Shown here: positions 5,319 through 14,146 of the stretch, piece by piece | Position numbering within the stretch: position 1 is the stretch's first letter | How the letters are laid out: each line of letters opens with the position of its first letter | Source: Candidatus Zipacnadia bacterium | GTDB lineage: Bacteria > Armatimonadota > Zipacnadia > Zipacnadales > UBA5352 | NCBI GenBank assembly: GCA_029820295.1 | Contig: JALGVA010000021.1 | Location: 1 to 47,194 of the forward strand | DNA: 47,194 bases | Direction: 5' to 3' | Translations under genes and position numbers: made by a program | The notes under the pieces: generated by a model | The model's database searches: none | Told to the model about the DNA's origin: nothing | The model's input: the letters and a program-made list of their open reading frames with translations, nothing else

Positions 5319-5483
5319 CGCCGGCAACTGCTCAGCTTGTGGCTGCGGGAGCTGAGCGGGGGGCAGCGAGATCAGAGTCAGGGGGGCATCTTCGCCCGGC
5401 ATCGCCGCGATTCCTACTCGCAGGTGACGTGCCGGACGGGGTGGGACCACGCCAACAACGCCGCGATGCGCGCCTCACGATGA
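5319..5483 (+). other. In-frame open extension and hairpin after the radical SAM stop codon
   Basis: The frame of the preceding gene continues past its TAG for 54 codons to a TGA at 5481-5483, with mostly G or C in third positions and content such as LLSLWLRELSGGQR and TGWDHANNAAMRAS. A perfect inverted repeat GCTCAGC (5330-5336), 14-base loop, GCTGAGC (5351-5357) starts 12 bases after the TAG. It could be a remnant of a longer gene, a readthrough extension, or a terminator stem in non-coding DNA. Confidence 0.4.
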
Positions 5484-5725
5484 GTGCGACGACTCTCACC
5501 AGCATCGGGCATCGGGGCGCGCGGTTCCAGCCTGCGGCGGCGGTGGGCGAGGACCCCGCGTGCCCCGCGCGGCGGGTCATTGATCACCAATACTCTCCCT
5601 TGACAATCTCGCATGGGGAGGTACACTGGTAGGCAGGAGACGAATCCGAAGAGCACCAGTTACTGGCACGACAGGCACACACCCGATGGCGGGCCAGGAA
5701 GAGACCAACTGTGGAGGATGTGCCC
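5484..5725 (+). promoter_or_regulatory. Promoter and leader of the second radical SAM gene
   Basis: A -35 TTGACA (5600-5605), 16-base spacer and -10 TACACT (5622-5627) predict a start near 5634 and a leader of about 90 bases before the ATG at 5726. The remainder of the interval (5484-5599) shows no gene. The independent promoter means this gene need not be read through from the ArsR promoter. Confidence 0.65.
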
Positions 5726-7033
5726 ATGGACATATGCCTGATCGCCGCCGAGGGAGCCAGATACCGCAACGAGGAGGAACAGCTCGCTCAGCCGCTGTTC
5801 CCGCCGCTGGGACTGATGACCGTCGCCGCGCTCACGCCGCCGGAGCACAACGTCACGATCATCGACGAGAGCGTCGAGGCCACTGATCTGACCATCGAGC
5901 CCGACCTGGTGGGCATCACCGCGATGACCGCCGCCGCCCCGCGTGCCTACCAGCTTGCCGACGCCTTCCGGGCGCGCGGCATTCCGGTGGTGATGGGCGG
6001 CATGCACGCCTCCGCGCTGCCCGAAGAGGCCCTCGAGCATGTGGACGCAGTGGTCATTGGTGAAGCTGAGGAACAGTGGCCCCGGCTGCTCGAGGATTTC
6101 GCTGCCGGGAAGATGCAACGCATCTATCGAAACGAGAGCTTTCCCCCGGCCTCGTCCATCCCGCCCGCCCGCCGTGACCTGATCGACGCTCCGCGCTACG
6201 TTGCGCGTTACGTGATGCAGGCCACCCGCGGCTGCCCCTTCGCCTGCTCGTTCTGCACGGTCTCGACCTTCTTCGGCAGGACGCTGCGTACGCGCCCCGT
6301 TGACGACGTCATCGCCGAGGCCAGCCAGCTCGAGGGCGAGCCGGTGACGCTCGTTGACGATAACATCATGGGCCATCCCGCCTACGCCCGGGAGCTGTTC
6401 GCGCGCTGGGCCGAGGTGGGCAAGTCGTTCTGGAGCCAGGCCTCTACCACCATGCTCAACAGACCCGAGCTGATCACTCAGGCCGCCAAGGCCGGGTGCA
6501 AGGCGTTGTTCGTGGGCTTCGAGAGCATCTCGCCGACGCAGCTCGCCAAGGTAGGCAAGGGCTTCAATCTGGTCGAGAAGTACGAGGAGCTGGTCAAGCG
6601 GCTGCACGATGCGGGCATCGCGGTCGTGGGCAGCTTCATGTTCGGCCTCGACGGCGACGACGAGAGCACCTTCGAGCGCACCGCAGAATTCGCCGAGCGC
6701 GCCCAGATTGACATCGGCCAGTTCTCGATCCTGACGCCGTTGCCGGGCACGCCTCTGATGCGCGACCTGGAGGACGCGGGGCGCATCATCGACCGCGACT
6801 GGAGCCACTACAATGGCTCCCACGTGACCTTCAAGCCGGTCGGCATGACGGTCGAACGTCTCGAAGCCGGCTTCCACTGGATCTACGAACGCTGCTACTC
6901 GTGGCGGAGCATCATACGCCGCGTGGGCAGGCGCGTCTCCCCGCTGGTGTGGACGGTCAACGCCATCTACAACCGCCGCGTAGGCCGCTGGCTGGCGAAC
7001 CTGCGCGCCGAGAACGCCGAGCCTGCGGGCTGA
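5726..7033 (+). CDS. B12-binding-domain radical SAM protein
   Basis: A 435-residue protein of the cobalamin-domain radical SAM group (BchE/HpnP-like layout). Residues about 1-150 form a Rossmann-like B12-binding domain (LFPPLGLMTVAAL, VGITAMTAAAPRAYQLADAF, VVMGGMHASALPEEAL, VVIGEAEEQWPRLL). I see no DxHxxG histidine ligand, which is common in this class. The radical SAM core begins with TRGCPFACSFCTVSTFFG (CxxxCxxC), then LVDDNIMG and GFESISPTQL. The C-terminal part (PVGMTVERLEAGFHWIYERC and onward) is a helical tail of DUF4070 type. The ATG at 5726 has GGAGG eight bases upstream. Relatives methylate or rearrange lipids and natural products; the substrate here is unknown. Confidence 0.87.
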   Translation: MDICLIAAEGARYRNEEEQLAQPLFPPLGLMTVAALTPPEHNVTIIDESVEATDLTIEPDLVGITAMTAAAPRAYQLADAFRARGIPVVMGGMHASALPEEALEHVDAVVIGEAEEQWPRLLEDFAAGKMQRIYRNESFPPASSIPPARRDLIDAPRYVARYVMQATRGCPFACSFCTVSTFFGRTLRTRPVDDVIAEASQLEGEPVTLVDDNIMGHPAYARELFARWAEVGKSFWSQASTTMLNRPELITQAAKAGCKALFVGFESISPTQLAKVGKGFNLVEKYEELVKRLHDAGIAVVGSFMFGLDGDDESTFERTAEFAERAQIDIGQFSILTPLPGTPLMRDLEDAGRIIDRDWSHYNGSHVTFKPVGMTVERLEAGFHWIYERCYSWRSIIRRVGRRVSPLVWTVNAIYNRRVGRWLANLRAENAEPAG

Positions 7034-7121
7034 ACACCGGCGCCGGCCCCGAACGTTGCCGGTTGCCGTCACCGGGCACCGGGAGCGGGCTGCAGGTTGA
7101 GCCGCACGGGAGGTGCCGCTC

Positions 7122-7835
7122 ATGCGCATCTGCCATCCTCTGCTGATCGCGGCCGCGCTCGCTCTGTGCGCTGCGCCGCTCGTGGCCGATACCTCCGCGC
7201 CGGCGTACTCGCTGCTGATCGACGTGCCCGGCTACAACCACGCGGGGACGGCGGTCGCGCCTATGTGGCCGCTGACCGACTGGCTGGGCGCGTCGGTCGA
7301 GGACGGGGGCGAGTGGGCCATCATCCGCCGTGGCCGGCAGGTGGTCTACCTGCAGCTCCCGCGCTCGATGTGGTCGAGCGAACTGCCCATCGTGCCGCTG
7401 CGCACGGTTGCCGAGAGCGTCGGGGCGGAGGTGCACTATCACGGCGCCGACAGCGAGATCGGCGCGCAGCTCGGGCACATCCCGGTGGTGGAGCTGACGC
7501 TCGAGGGGAAGCAGGGCCTGGTGATCGTGCACGGCGCGCCGCCGGCGGAGGTCAGAGCGATCATCGACGACGTCGCCGACGACCGCATCGGCATCGACTA
7601 CCTGCTGCGCGTGAGCGCACTCGCGGGTGACTGGGCCAAGACCCACGAGCCGCAGTTCGACGAGGCGTGCGGCTTCACTGCGCGCTACGTGACGGGCGTG
7701 CTGCAGCGCACTGAGGAGGGCTGGGCGTACGTGCTGCGCTCCAGCAAGGTCTCCTGCACGCAGGCCGAACTTGCCGAGGCGGGCATTCCGCTCGACGTCG
7801 CGCAGCAACTGGGCATGGAGATCGAGAACCTGTAG
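7122..7835 (+). CDS. Exported protein with copper-amine-oxidase-N-like stalk domains
   Basis: A 237-residue protein with a signal peptide (LLIAAALALCAAPLVA, about 6-21). It has two short beta-rich segments, PMWPLTDWLGASVEDGGEWAI and VPLRTVAESVGAEVHY, that follow the copper amine oxidase N-terminal domain pattern (xxxPLRxxAExxGxxV). Despite the name, that domain is a stalk or wall-associated module with no oxidase activity. The C-terminal half (TLEGKQGLVIVHG, GIDYLLRVSALAGDW) is unassigned. The ATG at 7122 is preceded by GGGAGG at eight bases. It follows the B12 radical SAM gene by 88 bases and faces the sulfatase gene end to end. Confidence 0.72.
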   Translation: MRICHPLLIAAALALCAAPLVADTSAPAYSLLIDVPGYNHAGTAVAPMWPLTDWLGASVEDGGEWAIIRRGRQVVYLQLPRSMWSSELPIVPLRTVAESVGAEVHYHGADSEIGAQLGHIPVVELTLEGKQGLVIVHGAPPAEVRAIIDDVADDRIGIDYLLRVSALAGDWAKTHEPQFDEACGFTARYVTGVLQRTEEGWAYVLRSSKVSCTQAELAEAGIPLDVAQQLGMEIENL

Positions 7836-7889
7836 TCTCGCGCCACGGCGCGGTTGGCTGCCGTTCGGCCACTGTCGTTGTGCCCTCGC

Positions 7890-9347
7890 TCACTCCGGCC
7901 ACGTATTGCAGCCCTCCGGCGCGTCCCAGCAGTCCTCCGACGGGCCGGTCAGCACCTGGTTACGGGTCCAGGCGCGGATGACCTCGGCTCCCGCGCGGCT
8001 GCGCCGCATGGACCGCAGCGCCCGCTCCGGGTCCCAGCCCCAGAGCACGCGGTCGTGCAGGTGGGCCCGCAGGTCGCGGCACTGCGGATCGCCCGCCCGG
8101 TCCTCGAACTCGTTCGGGTCCTCGTCAAGGTTGAAGAGCATCGGCTCGTGCTCGTCGTAGTGGATGAGCTTCCACGGCCCGCTGCGGATCATGCGCGCCG
8201 GGTGCTCGTACTGCGCCCCGAAGCCGATCAGCTCCGACAGCGCCTCGTCGCGCCACGGAGCGCAGCTCCCGCCCCGCAGCAGCGGCAGCAGACTCTGCGC
8301 CGAGGTCAGCGGCAGCTCCGGCCCGCCGCCGATGTCGGCCAGCGTGGGCGCGAGGTCGAGCAGGCTCACCACCTCGGAGCGCGTCTCCCCCGTCGGGATG
8401 TCCGGCCCGGCCATGATCATGGGCACGCCCACTGAGTGGTCGTAGAAGCTGCTCTTCCACCACAGCCCGTTGCGCCCGGCCGACTCGCCGTGGTCGGAGA
8501 CGTAGATGACCACTGTGTTCTCCGCCTGCCCCGACTCGGCCAGCCCGGCCAGCACCTCGCCGACCACCTCGTCGAAGTGCTCGACCATGCCGTAGTAGGC
8601 CGCGCGCGCGGAGCGGATCTGCTCCTCGGTGAGGTCGGTCACCCCACGCACCTCGCGCCAGTGGCGCATCGCCGGGTGCATGCGCTCGAAGTAGCCGTCG
8701 GGGATCTCAGGCATGGGCACGCGCTCGTAGTAGTAATCGAACAGCTCCCTGCGCGCGACGAACGGGCAGTGCGGCAGCACGAAGCCCGCGACCAGCAGCA
8801 ACGGCCCCTCGTCGCCGCGCGTGGCCAGGAAATCGCGCGCGACCGCGCCCACAGCCTCATCGTAGGCCTGGTAGGCGGTGCGGCCCGCGCCGGAGATGGC
8901 TACCGCCGGGTAGGTCTGTCCACTGGCGCCCGCCATGCGCTCGCCCAGGCCAGCGCCGCGCCCGCCACCCGGACCGTAGGCCGCGACGTCGCCGATGATC
9001 CGCCGGTGGAAGCCGTGGCGCTGGTCGGGGCCGATGAAGTGCATGCGCCCGCACAGCACGGTCTCGTAGCCCGCCGCGCCCAGCGAGTGCGCGAAGGTGG
9101 GGACGTCCGAGCCGAGGTAGCATGAGTTGGTCCACACGCCGATGTCCGAGCAGTGGCGACCGGTGAGCATGGTCATGCGCGAGGGTACGCACAGTGGCGC
9201 GCCGCAGTAGGCGCTCTCAAAGCGCACACCGCGCTCCGCGAGCGCGTCCAGGTGCGGGGTGCGCACCACCGGATCGCCCGCGCACCCCATCAGGCCGGGC
9301 GCGTGCTGGTCGGAGACGATGAGCAGGATGTTGGGCTGGTCGGCCAT
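7890..9347 (-). CDS. Sulfatase, cytoplasmic type (no signal peptide)
   Basis: A 485-residue type I sulfatase that hydrolyses sulfate esters. NILLIVSDQHAPG supplies the first metal-binding aspartate. The formylglycine motif CVPSRMTMLTGRH has the catalytic cysteine at C53, which needs conversion by FGE or an anaerobic maturase. YVSDHGESAGRNGLWWKSSFYDHSVGVP holds the second metal site. Overall it resembles choline-sulfatase-like and carbohydrate sulfatases. There is no signal peptide. The ATG at 9347 has AGGAG eight bases upstream; an upstream open stretch overlaps the preceding gene and is not protein-like. It lies 37 bases behind the large GH42-like gene in one operon, so it probably acts on sulfated sugars freed by the exported enzymes. 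Confidence 0.93.
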   Translation of the reverse strand: MADQPNILLIVSDQHAPGLMGCAGDPVVRTPHLDALAERGVRFESAYCGAPLCVPSRMTMLTGRHCSDIGVWTNSCYLGSDVPTFAHSLGAAGYETVLCGRMHFIGPDQRHGFHRRIIGDVAAYGPGGGRGAGLGERMAGASGQTYPAVAISGAGRTAYQAYDEAVGAVARDFLATRGDEGPLLLVAGFVLPHCPFVARRELFDYYYERVPMPEIPDGYFERMHPAMRHWREVRGVTDLTEEQIRSARAAYYGMVEHFDEVVGEVLAGLAESGQAENTVVIYVSDHGESAGRNGLWWKSSFYDHSVGVPMIMAGPDIPTGETRSEVVSLLDLAPTLADIGGGPELPLTSAQSLLPLLRGGSCAPWRDEALSELIGFGAQYEHPARMIRSGPWKLIHYDEHEPMLFNLDEDPNEFEDRAGDPQCRDLRAHLHDRVLWGWDPERALRSMRRSRAGAEVIRAWTRNQVLTGPSEDCWDAPEGCNTWPE

Positions 9348-9384
9348 CAGGTCGGCTCCTCTCGTCGGCGATGGGGCGCCGGGA

Positions 9385-12300
9385 TCACCGGACTTCGATC
9401 GTCTTCTCGGCGGTGATACCTGAGGCGACGTCCCGGGCGACCAGGCGCCAGGTTCCCGTGGGGTCGTTGAGCGCGAACGGGATGTCCGCCGCGCCCTGAC
9501 CACCCGGGCAGTCGATGTTCTGCGAGTACTGGCGGTGCGGCGCATCGGCGCCCGGCGCGTAGACGTCCAGCCGTGCCACGTGATAGCCCGCGTCGGCCGT
9601 CGCCGAGATGGCGACGGTCACCGGCTGGGCGGCTCCGCGCGTCGCCGTGTCCGGGCCGCCGAGGGCCACGCCCGTGACCTCGTAGGACAGCAGCGCGTAA
9701 AGCAGGGGCTCGCCGCGCGAGAGCGTGATGTCCCACTCGCGCGCCGCGCCCTCGCCGACCTGCCGGCCCGCGCGCACGTCGTAGACGATCGCCGGGTCGG
9801 CCAGCGTGATATGCGCGGGTTGGTCGGCCAGGCCCGGCAGCAGGATGTCCTGCTGGATGCCCAGGTAGCGCGTCGGCCCGTCGGTAAAGAGCACCTGGTG
9901 GGTGGCCAGCGGTCGGCCGCCGGTGCGCAGCTCGATCTGCGCGAAGGGCTCCACGCCGGCGCTGCGCGTGATGGCGTCGAGGATGGCGCTGCGCAGATGC
10001 GGGCCGGCCTCGCCGCGCGTGCGACGGTACTCCTCCATGGCGATGTTGAGCGTGACCGCGAGGCCCTCGCCCACCTGGTGGGTGATCAGAACGGGCATGC
10101 CCGCGACCTCGGCCATGGCCGCGCCGGTGGTCACCTGCAGGCTCGGGTCGAGCACGCGCACCTCGAACTCGCCCGGCGGCAGCGTGTGGTCGGCGCCGGG
10201 TCCGGCCATCTCCTGCTCGATAACCAACAGGCCGGTCTGACTCGACTGCGCGAAGGCCTCGCGGCCCGCGGGCGCGGTGACGCCCAGCAGGTCATCGAGC
10301 GCGCGGGCGTCGCGGAAGGCGCCGTCGCCGGTGAGCAGGCCGGCGCGTCCATCCACCACGAGCGTCCCGCCGGCTTCGACGTACGCGCGCAGTGCCGCGA
10401 CCTGCTCGTCGGAGATGCAGGTCGCGAACGGCAGCACCAGCGCGCGGAAGTCGTCGGGGCTGATGCCGGTTGCGAGCCGTTCGCCGGTGATGATGGTCGG
10501 CTGCAGCCCGAGGTCACACAGGCCCTTGAGGATGCCCTCGTGCTCGGCGAGGAAGGTGGTGTCGCCGGCGAAGGCCGCCTCGGGAGTGATCTCCCGGGCG
10601 ACTACCGCTGCGTGCATGTTGCGCTGCGCGTGGACCACGGCGACCGGCGAGTTGACGCGCTCGCCGTGCAGCAGCAGGCGGCCGGGGCCGTGGGTGGTCT
10701 CCGCGACCGCGCGGAAGAACCACTCGCCGAACTTGCTCTGCGACAGGTCGGGGTTGAACGGGACATAGTCGCATCCCCACGAGGTCCACCACCACACGGA
10801 GTTGTCGCCCTTGAACAGGCAGGCCCACGGGAAGGCGTTCCAGCCTGCCTCGTTGTCGGCGACCCGGTTGCCCCACTTGCCCGTCAGCGCCCCCGGCTGC
10901 TTGAAGGCGCGCACCATCTCGCCCTGCAGCCACTGGCTGATGTAGGTCTGGTTCAGCTCCAGCCCATCGGTCAGGTCGGCGAAGTCGTAGCCCGACCTCC
11001 AGCCCCAGGTGAGCAGCCCGTCCCAGCCGACCTTCGCGCCGGGGTCCTGCGCGCGGATGGCGTCGGCGAAGACGCGGTGCGTGTCGGCGAAGGAGGCGTC
11101 CAGGAAGGCCCTGGCGTCCAGCCACGGGGCGAGGCTCGCCGGCGCGTCCTCTTCGGTGGCGCAGGCGACGGCATCCTCGAGGCGCATCGGCTCGATGGTC
11201 TCGAACCCCGCATATTCGGTGTCCCACGCGGCATTGAGCGCGGCGATGGTGCCATAGCGCTCCTGCAGCCACGCCTGGAACTGCGCGATGGCGGCCGGGT
11301 GATGGCCGATCTCATCCTCGCCGCGGTAGAGGTAGTTCTCGTCGCCCAGCGTATACGCCGCCGGCTGGTAGGGAGCGCCCTGGCGAGCGTTCATGGTCAG
11401 GAACTCGCGCCAGCTCTCGAGGTACTCGGGATCGCTCAGCGACGGCTCGCGCACGCCGTCAGTGGCGCGCTCGCTGAAGATGCGCGTCACGTAGGGCACC
11501 AGGCGCATGCCCGACCACGCGGTGATGGCGTGTTCGCGGGCGGCGCGCGCGTCGTCGGCACGCAGCGTGTTGGCCGGATCGCACATGTCCGCGCCCCACT
11601 CGTAGCACAGGCGGTCGGTGCGTCGGATCACCGGGGAGCCGCCGGTGGTGGTCCACATCAGCGCGGTGAAGTCCTCGTAGGGATAGGGCACGGTCATGGT
11701 GAAGCGCAGCCGCTGGAAGTCCAGCTCTGCCTCGCCCTGCTGCAGCGACACCTCGAGCAGGTGGCAGACGGTCACCGGACGCGCGACCGACAGCGTCACC
11801 GACAGCTCGCCGCCGGCCGGCGGCACGGTCGTGGTGTCCTCGGCGAGCACGCGGTCGAAGACATCGCGCACCTGCCAGCGCACCTGAGCGCCATCGAGCC
11901 GACGAGGCGCGTCGATGGTCGCTGCGCAGCGCAGCTCGCCGCCCTCGGGCAGATCGACCCAGGGCGGAGCGAACTCGTGCGTGCGGCGCGACGGCTCGAT
12001 GGCTACGGTGGCGATGGCCGGCCCGCCGCTCGCGGGCAGTGCGGCCGAGGCGATGCCGATCGTGGCGCCGTCGGCATCGAGGGCGGTGGCGTCGATGACG
12101 TGGCTGCGGCCGGGCGGCAGCGGCGGAAGCTCGAGCGCGCCCGCGTCGAGTGGCAGCGGCAGCTCGCGCGCGTCGATGACGCGGCCCAGGTCGTCCTGCA
12201 CGCGCACACGCAGGCGCGCGCCCTCGGGCGCGGCGTCCACGGTCACCGGCAGCGCCCCGCCGGCGATCTCGTCCACGCGCAGGTCGATGAGGCAGGCGGG

Positions 12301-13977
12301 ATCACGGCCGGCGGCCACCAGCGCCGCGCGCGCGCACAGCCCCAGCCAGCGGTCCATGCCCTCCAGGATGCCCTCCGCGATGTCGGTCTTCGGGGCGAGC
12401 GCGCTGAAGTTCGACAGGTTGACGTTGAGCAGCACCACGCGGCCCGCGCCGTAGCGCCAGGCGCGCACCGGCGTGTCGGCGACGCGGCCGGGCTGGTCGG
12501 GGCCGAGGCCGGGGATGCTCTCCGGGTCGAAGCCGGCGAGAACCTCCTCGGCGAGGTCGGGCGCCTCGTCGGCGAACAGCTCCTCCGGCCAGTCGCCCTG
12601 CCAGCCCTGCGGCCCGACGAGTAGCAGGCCCTTTCCGTCGGCCACCTGGCGGACCACCTCGCCGCGCACCACCTCCGGCACGCCACGGGATTCCAGGCCG
12701 CCGATGAGGATCAGGTCGTTGTCGGGATCGGCGGCGAGCACGCTCGCCTGTTGCATGGCCACGCCGAAGGGGATGGCGCCGATGCCGGTGGCGGCCGCGT
12801 AGGGCCAGGCGCGCGGATAGGAGATGGCGTCCTCATCATCCCAGTAGAGGTGATGGGCGTCCATCTCCAGCCGCCGCGCCAGCTCCATCGTCTCCCATGC
12901 CTCCCAGCGGCGGCAGAAGATGACGGTGCGCAGCGGGTCGCCGGGGATGTCGGCCGCCCACGGGAAATCGAGGGGCTCGGGGTCCGGGCGCCACAGCTCT
13001 GCCGGACGGTCGAGCATCGCCTCGCCGGCCGCGATGATCTCGGCCGAACGCGCCTCGTCCACGGGCATGGGCGGCAGCGGCCGGTCCCAGTCGGCGGCGG
13101 CGATGGCGTCGAGCGTGTCGGCCTCGGCATCACCCAGGCGCCGGAAATACTCGCGGGTTACCTCGTACTCGGGCATGCTCGGGAAGTCATAGAGGGCGAT
13201 GGCGAAGCGGCGCGTCTCGGGCTTGAGTTCGAGCGTGGTCACGATCCCGTAGGCGCCCACCGGGACCTCGACCGAGCTGAAGGCCTCGGCGCCCAGTACC
13301 AGGCCCGCCGAGCCCTGGCCGGGCCGCCCGGGGCTGGTGTCCTCGTAGAGCACCCAGCGCTCGCGTTCGAGGTCGAGGAGCACGGTATCGCCGGGGCGCC
13401 AGGTGCCCTGCGCCGTGGTGACCGCGCGCTCGCGCGGCTCGGGGAAGAACGAAGGATAACAGATCAGCCGCAGGTAGCTGCGCTCGATCTCGGTCTTCGG
13501 CTCGTAGGAGCCGAGCATGAGCAGCTTGTCGCTGCCGGCGGTCATGGCGAAGCGGATGGACACCGAGGCGTTGGGCGTTTCCCAGGTGTACTCGATCATC
13601 CCGTCCTCGCCGGAGGGGCGCACCACGGATGGCGTCGCGGGGCGGTTGTAGATGCTCTCATCGTCGAAGTACCAGTTGAAGAACGCCTGGTAGTACCAGT
13701 TGGGCTGCGAAGGCTCAGTCATGCCCAGCGGCACATACTCCTGCCGCCAGCCCCACTGCCCGGACTCGATCTCGTTGCGAGCATCCAGGTGCACCGCGTC
13801 GTAGGAGAGCGCGTAGCTGCCGATCGCGTTGGCGAGCGTGGCCACCTGCTCGATCTGCGGACCGTTGGCGGTCTGCGTCACCTTCGCGGGCTCGAGGCTG
13901 ACGCTGACTGCGGCGACGGCCTGCAGCGGGACCAGCGCGAGCAGCGCGATGAGGGCGATGGCGGATAAGCTTCGCAT
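9385..13977 (-). CDS. Giant exported GH42-like glycoside hydrolase (1,530 residues)
   Basis: The N-terminal signal peptide is ALIALLALVPLQAVAA. The first 550 or so residues are beta-rich and unassigned. A TIM-barrel of GH42 (beta-galactosidase) type follows: YTLGDENYLYRG, with putative acid/base E880, then FQAWLQERYGTIAALNAAWDTEYAGF, the GH42 signature. Near the barrel end, VADNEAGWN (E1043) precedes VWWWTSWG and could hold the nucleophile. A GATase-like trimerisation domain (LVLPFATCISDEQVAALRAYVEAGGTLVVDGRAG) and a C-terminal beta-sandwich ending in GTWRLVARDVASG follow. This is about twice the usual GH42 length. The ATG at 13977 has AGGAGG nine bases upstream. It is the first gene of an operon with a sulfatase. 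Fold is confident, substrate unknown. Confidence 0.85.
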   Translation of the reverse strand: MRSLSAIALIALLALVPLQAVAAVSVSLEPAKVTQTANGPQIEQVATLANAIGSYALSYDAVHLDARNEIESGQWGWRQEYVPLGMTEPSQPNWYYQAFFNWYFDDESIYNRPATPSVVRPSGEDGMIEYTWETPNASVSIRFAMTAGSDKLLMLGSYEPKTEIERSYLRLICYPSFFPEPRERAVTTAQGTWRPGDTVLLDLERERWVLYEDTSPGRPGQGSAGLVLGAEAFSSVEVPVGAYGIVTTLELKPETRRFAIALYDFPSMPEYEVTREYFRRLGDAEADTLDAIAAADWDRPLPPMPVDEARSAEIIAAGEAMLDRPAELWRPDPEPLDFPWAADIPGDPLRTVIFCRRWEAWETMELARRLEMDAHHLYWDDEDAISYPRAWPYAAATGIGAIPFGVAMQQASVLAADPDNDLILIGGLESRGVPEVVRGEVVRQVADGKGLLLVGPQGWQGDWPEELFADEAPDLAEEVLAGFDPESIPGLGPDQPGRVADTPVRAWRYGAGRVVLLNVNLSNFSALAPKTDIAEGILEGMDRWLGLCARAALVAAGRDPACLIDLRVDEIAGGALPVTVDAAPEGARLRVRVQDDLGRVIDARELPLPLDAGALELPPLPPGRSHVIDATALDADGATIGIASAALPASGGPAIATVAIEPSRRTHEFAPPWVDLPEGGELRCAATIDAPRRLDGAQVRWQVRDVFDRVLAEDTTTVPPAGGELSVTLSVARPVTVCHLLEVSLQQGEAELDFQRLRFTMTVPYPYEDFTALMWTTTGGSPVIRRTDRLCYEWGADMCDPANTLRADDARAAREHAITAWSGMRLVPYVTRIFSERATDGVREPSLSDPEYLESWREFLTMNARQGAPYQPAAYTLGDENYLYRGEDEIGHHPAAIAQFQAWLQERYGTIAALNAAWDTEYAGFETIEPMRLEDAVACATEEDAPASLAPWLDARAFLDASFADTHRVFADAIRAQDPGAKVGWDGLLTWGWRSGYDFADLTDGLELNQTYISQWLQGEMVRAFKQPGALTGKWGNRVADNEAGWNAFPWACLFKGDNSVWWWTSWGCDYVPFNPDLSQSKFGEWFFRAVAETTHGPGRLLLHGERVNSPVAVVHAQRNMHAAVVAREITPEAAFAGDTTFLAEHEGILKGLCDLGLQPTIITGERLATGISPDDFRALVLPFATCISDEQVAALRAYVEAGGTLVVDGRAGLLTGDGAFRDARALDDLLGVTAPAGREAFAQSSQTGLLVIEQEMAGPGADHTLPPGEFEVRVLDPSLQVTTGAAMAEVAGMPVLITHQVGEGLAVTLNIAMEEYRRTRGEAGPHLRSAILDAITRSAGVEPFAQIELRTGGRPLATHQVLFTDGPTRYLGIQQDILLPGLADQPAHITLADPAIVYDVRAGRQVGEGAAREWDITLSRGEPLLYALLSYEVTGVALGGPDTATRGAAQPVTVAISATADAGYHVARLDVYAPGADAPHRQYSQNIDCPGGQGAADIPFALNDPTGTWRLVARDVASGITAEKTIEVR

Positions 13978-14085
13978 GGCGTCGGGCCTCCTCGGACCGG
14001 ATGCGGCGGCGGCTGGGAGTGTCGGCGCACAGGGCAGTGTTCATCACCCGGCCGAGCAATCCCTGCCGCTCGCCCGCGCAAGGTG

Positions 14086-14113
14086 TTGGGCGACCGCGGA
14101 GCGAAGGTAGGGT
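14086..14113 (+). promoter_or_regulatory. Candidate promoter in the divergent GH42 / DUF6259 interval
   Basis: TTGGGC, a 16-base spacer and TAGGGT lie 33 bases before the ATG of the DUF6259-like gene. The match is moderate. The 169-base interval between two divergent operons must hold both promoters; no convincing minus-strand promoter was seen. Confidence 0.3.
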
Positions 14114-14146
14114 AACGCAGACCGACGCAGTGCCGGGAGCCATGCC

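Noticed and set aside
3303-5450. A 715-codon minus-strand open frame.
   Set aside because: It is antisense to the ArsR-type and radical SAM genes, both of which have clear motifs, a promoter or a ribosome site.
5319-5483. Transposase remnant, because of the HANNAAMRA phrase.
   Set aside because: It recalls the DNNAAE region of IS66-type transposases, but the catalytic glutamate and the flanking motif are missing, and the frame continues that of the radical SAM gene.
5660-7129. A 489-codon minus-strand open frame.
   Set aside because: It mirrors the B12-type radical SAM gene and shows no motif or signal of its own.
9535-12624. A 1,029-codon open frame on the plus strand.
   Set aside because: It lies exactly opposite the GH42-like gene. 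Its translation is rich in A, R, G, H and V without domains, as expected for the mirror of a high-GC gene.
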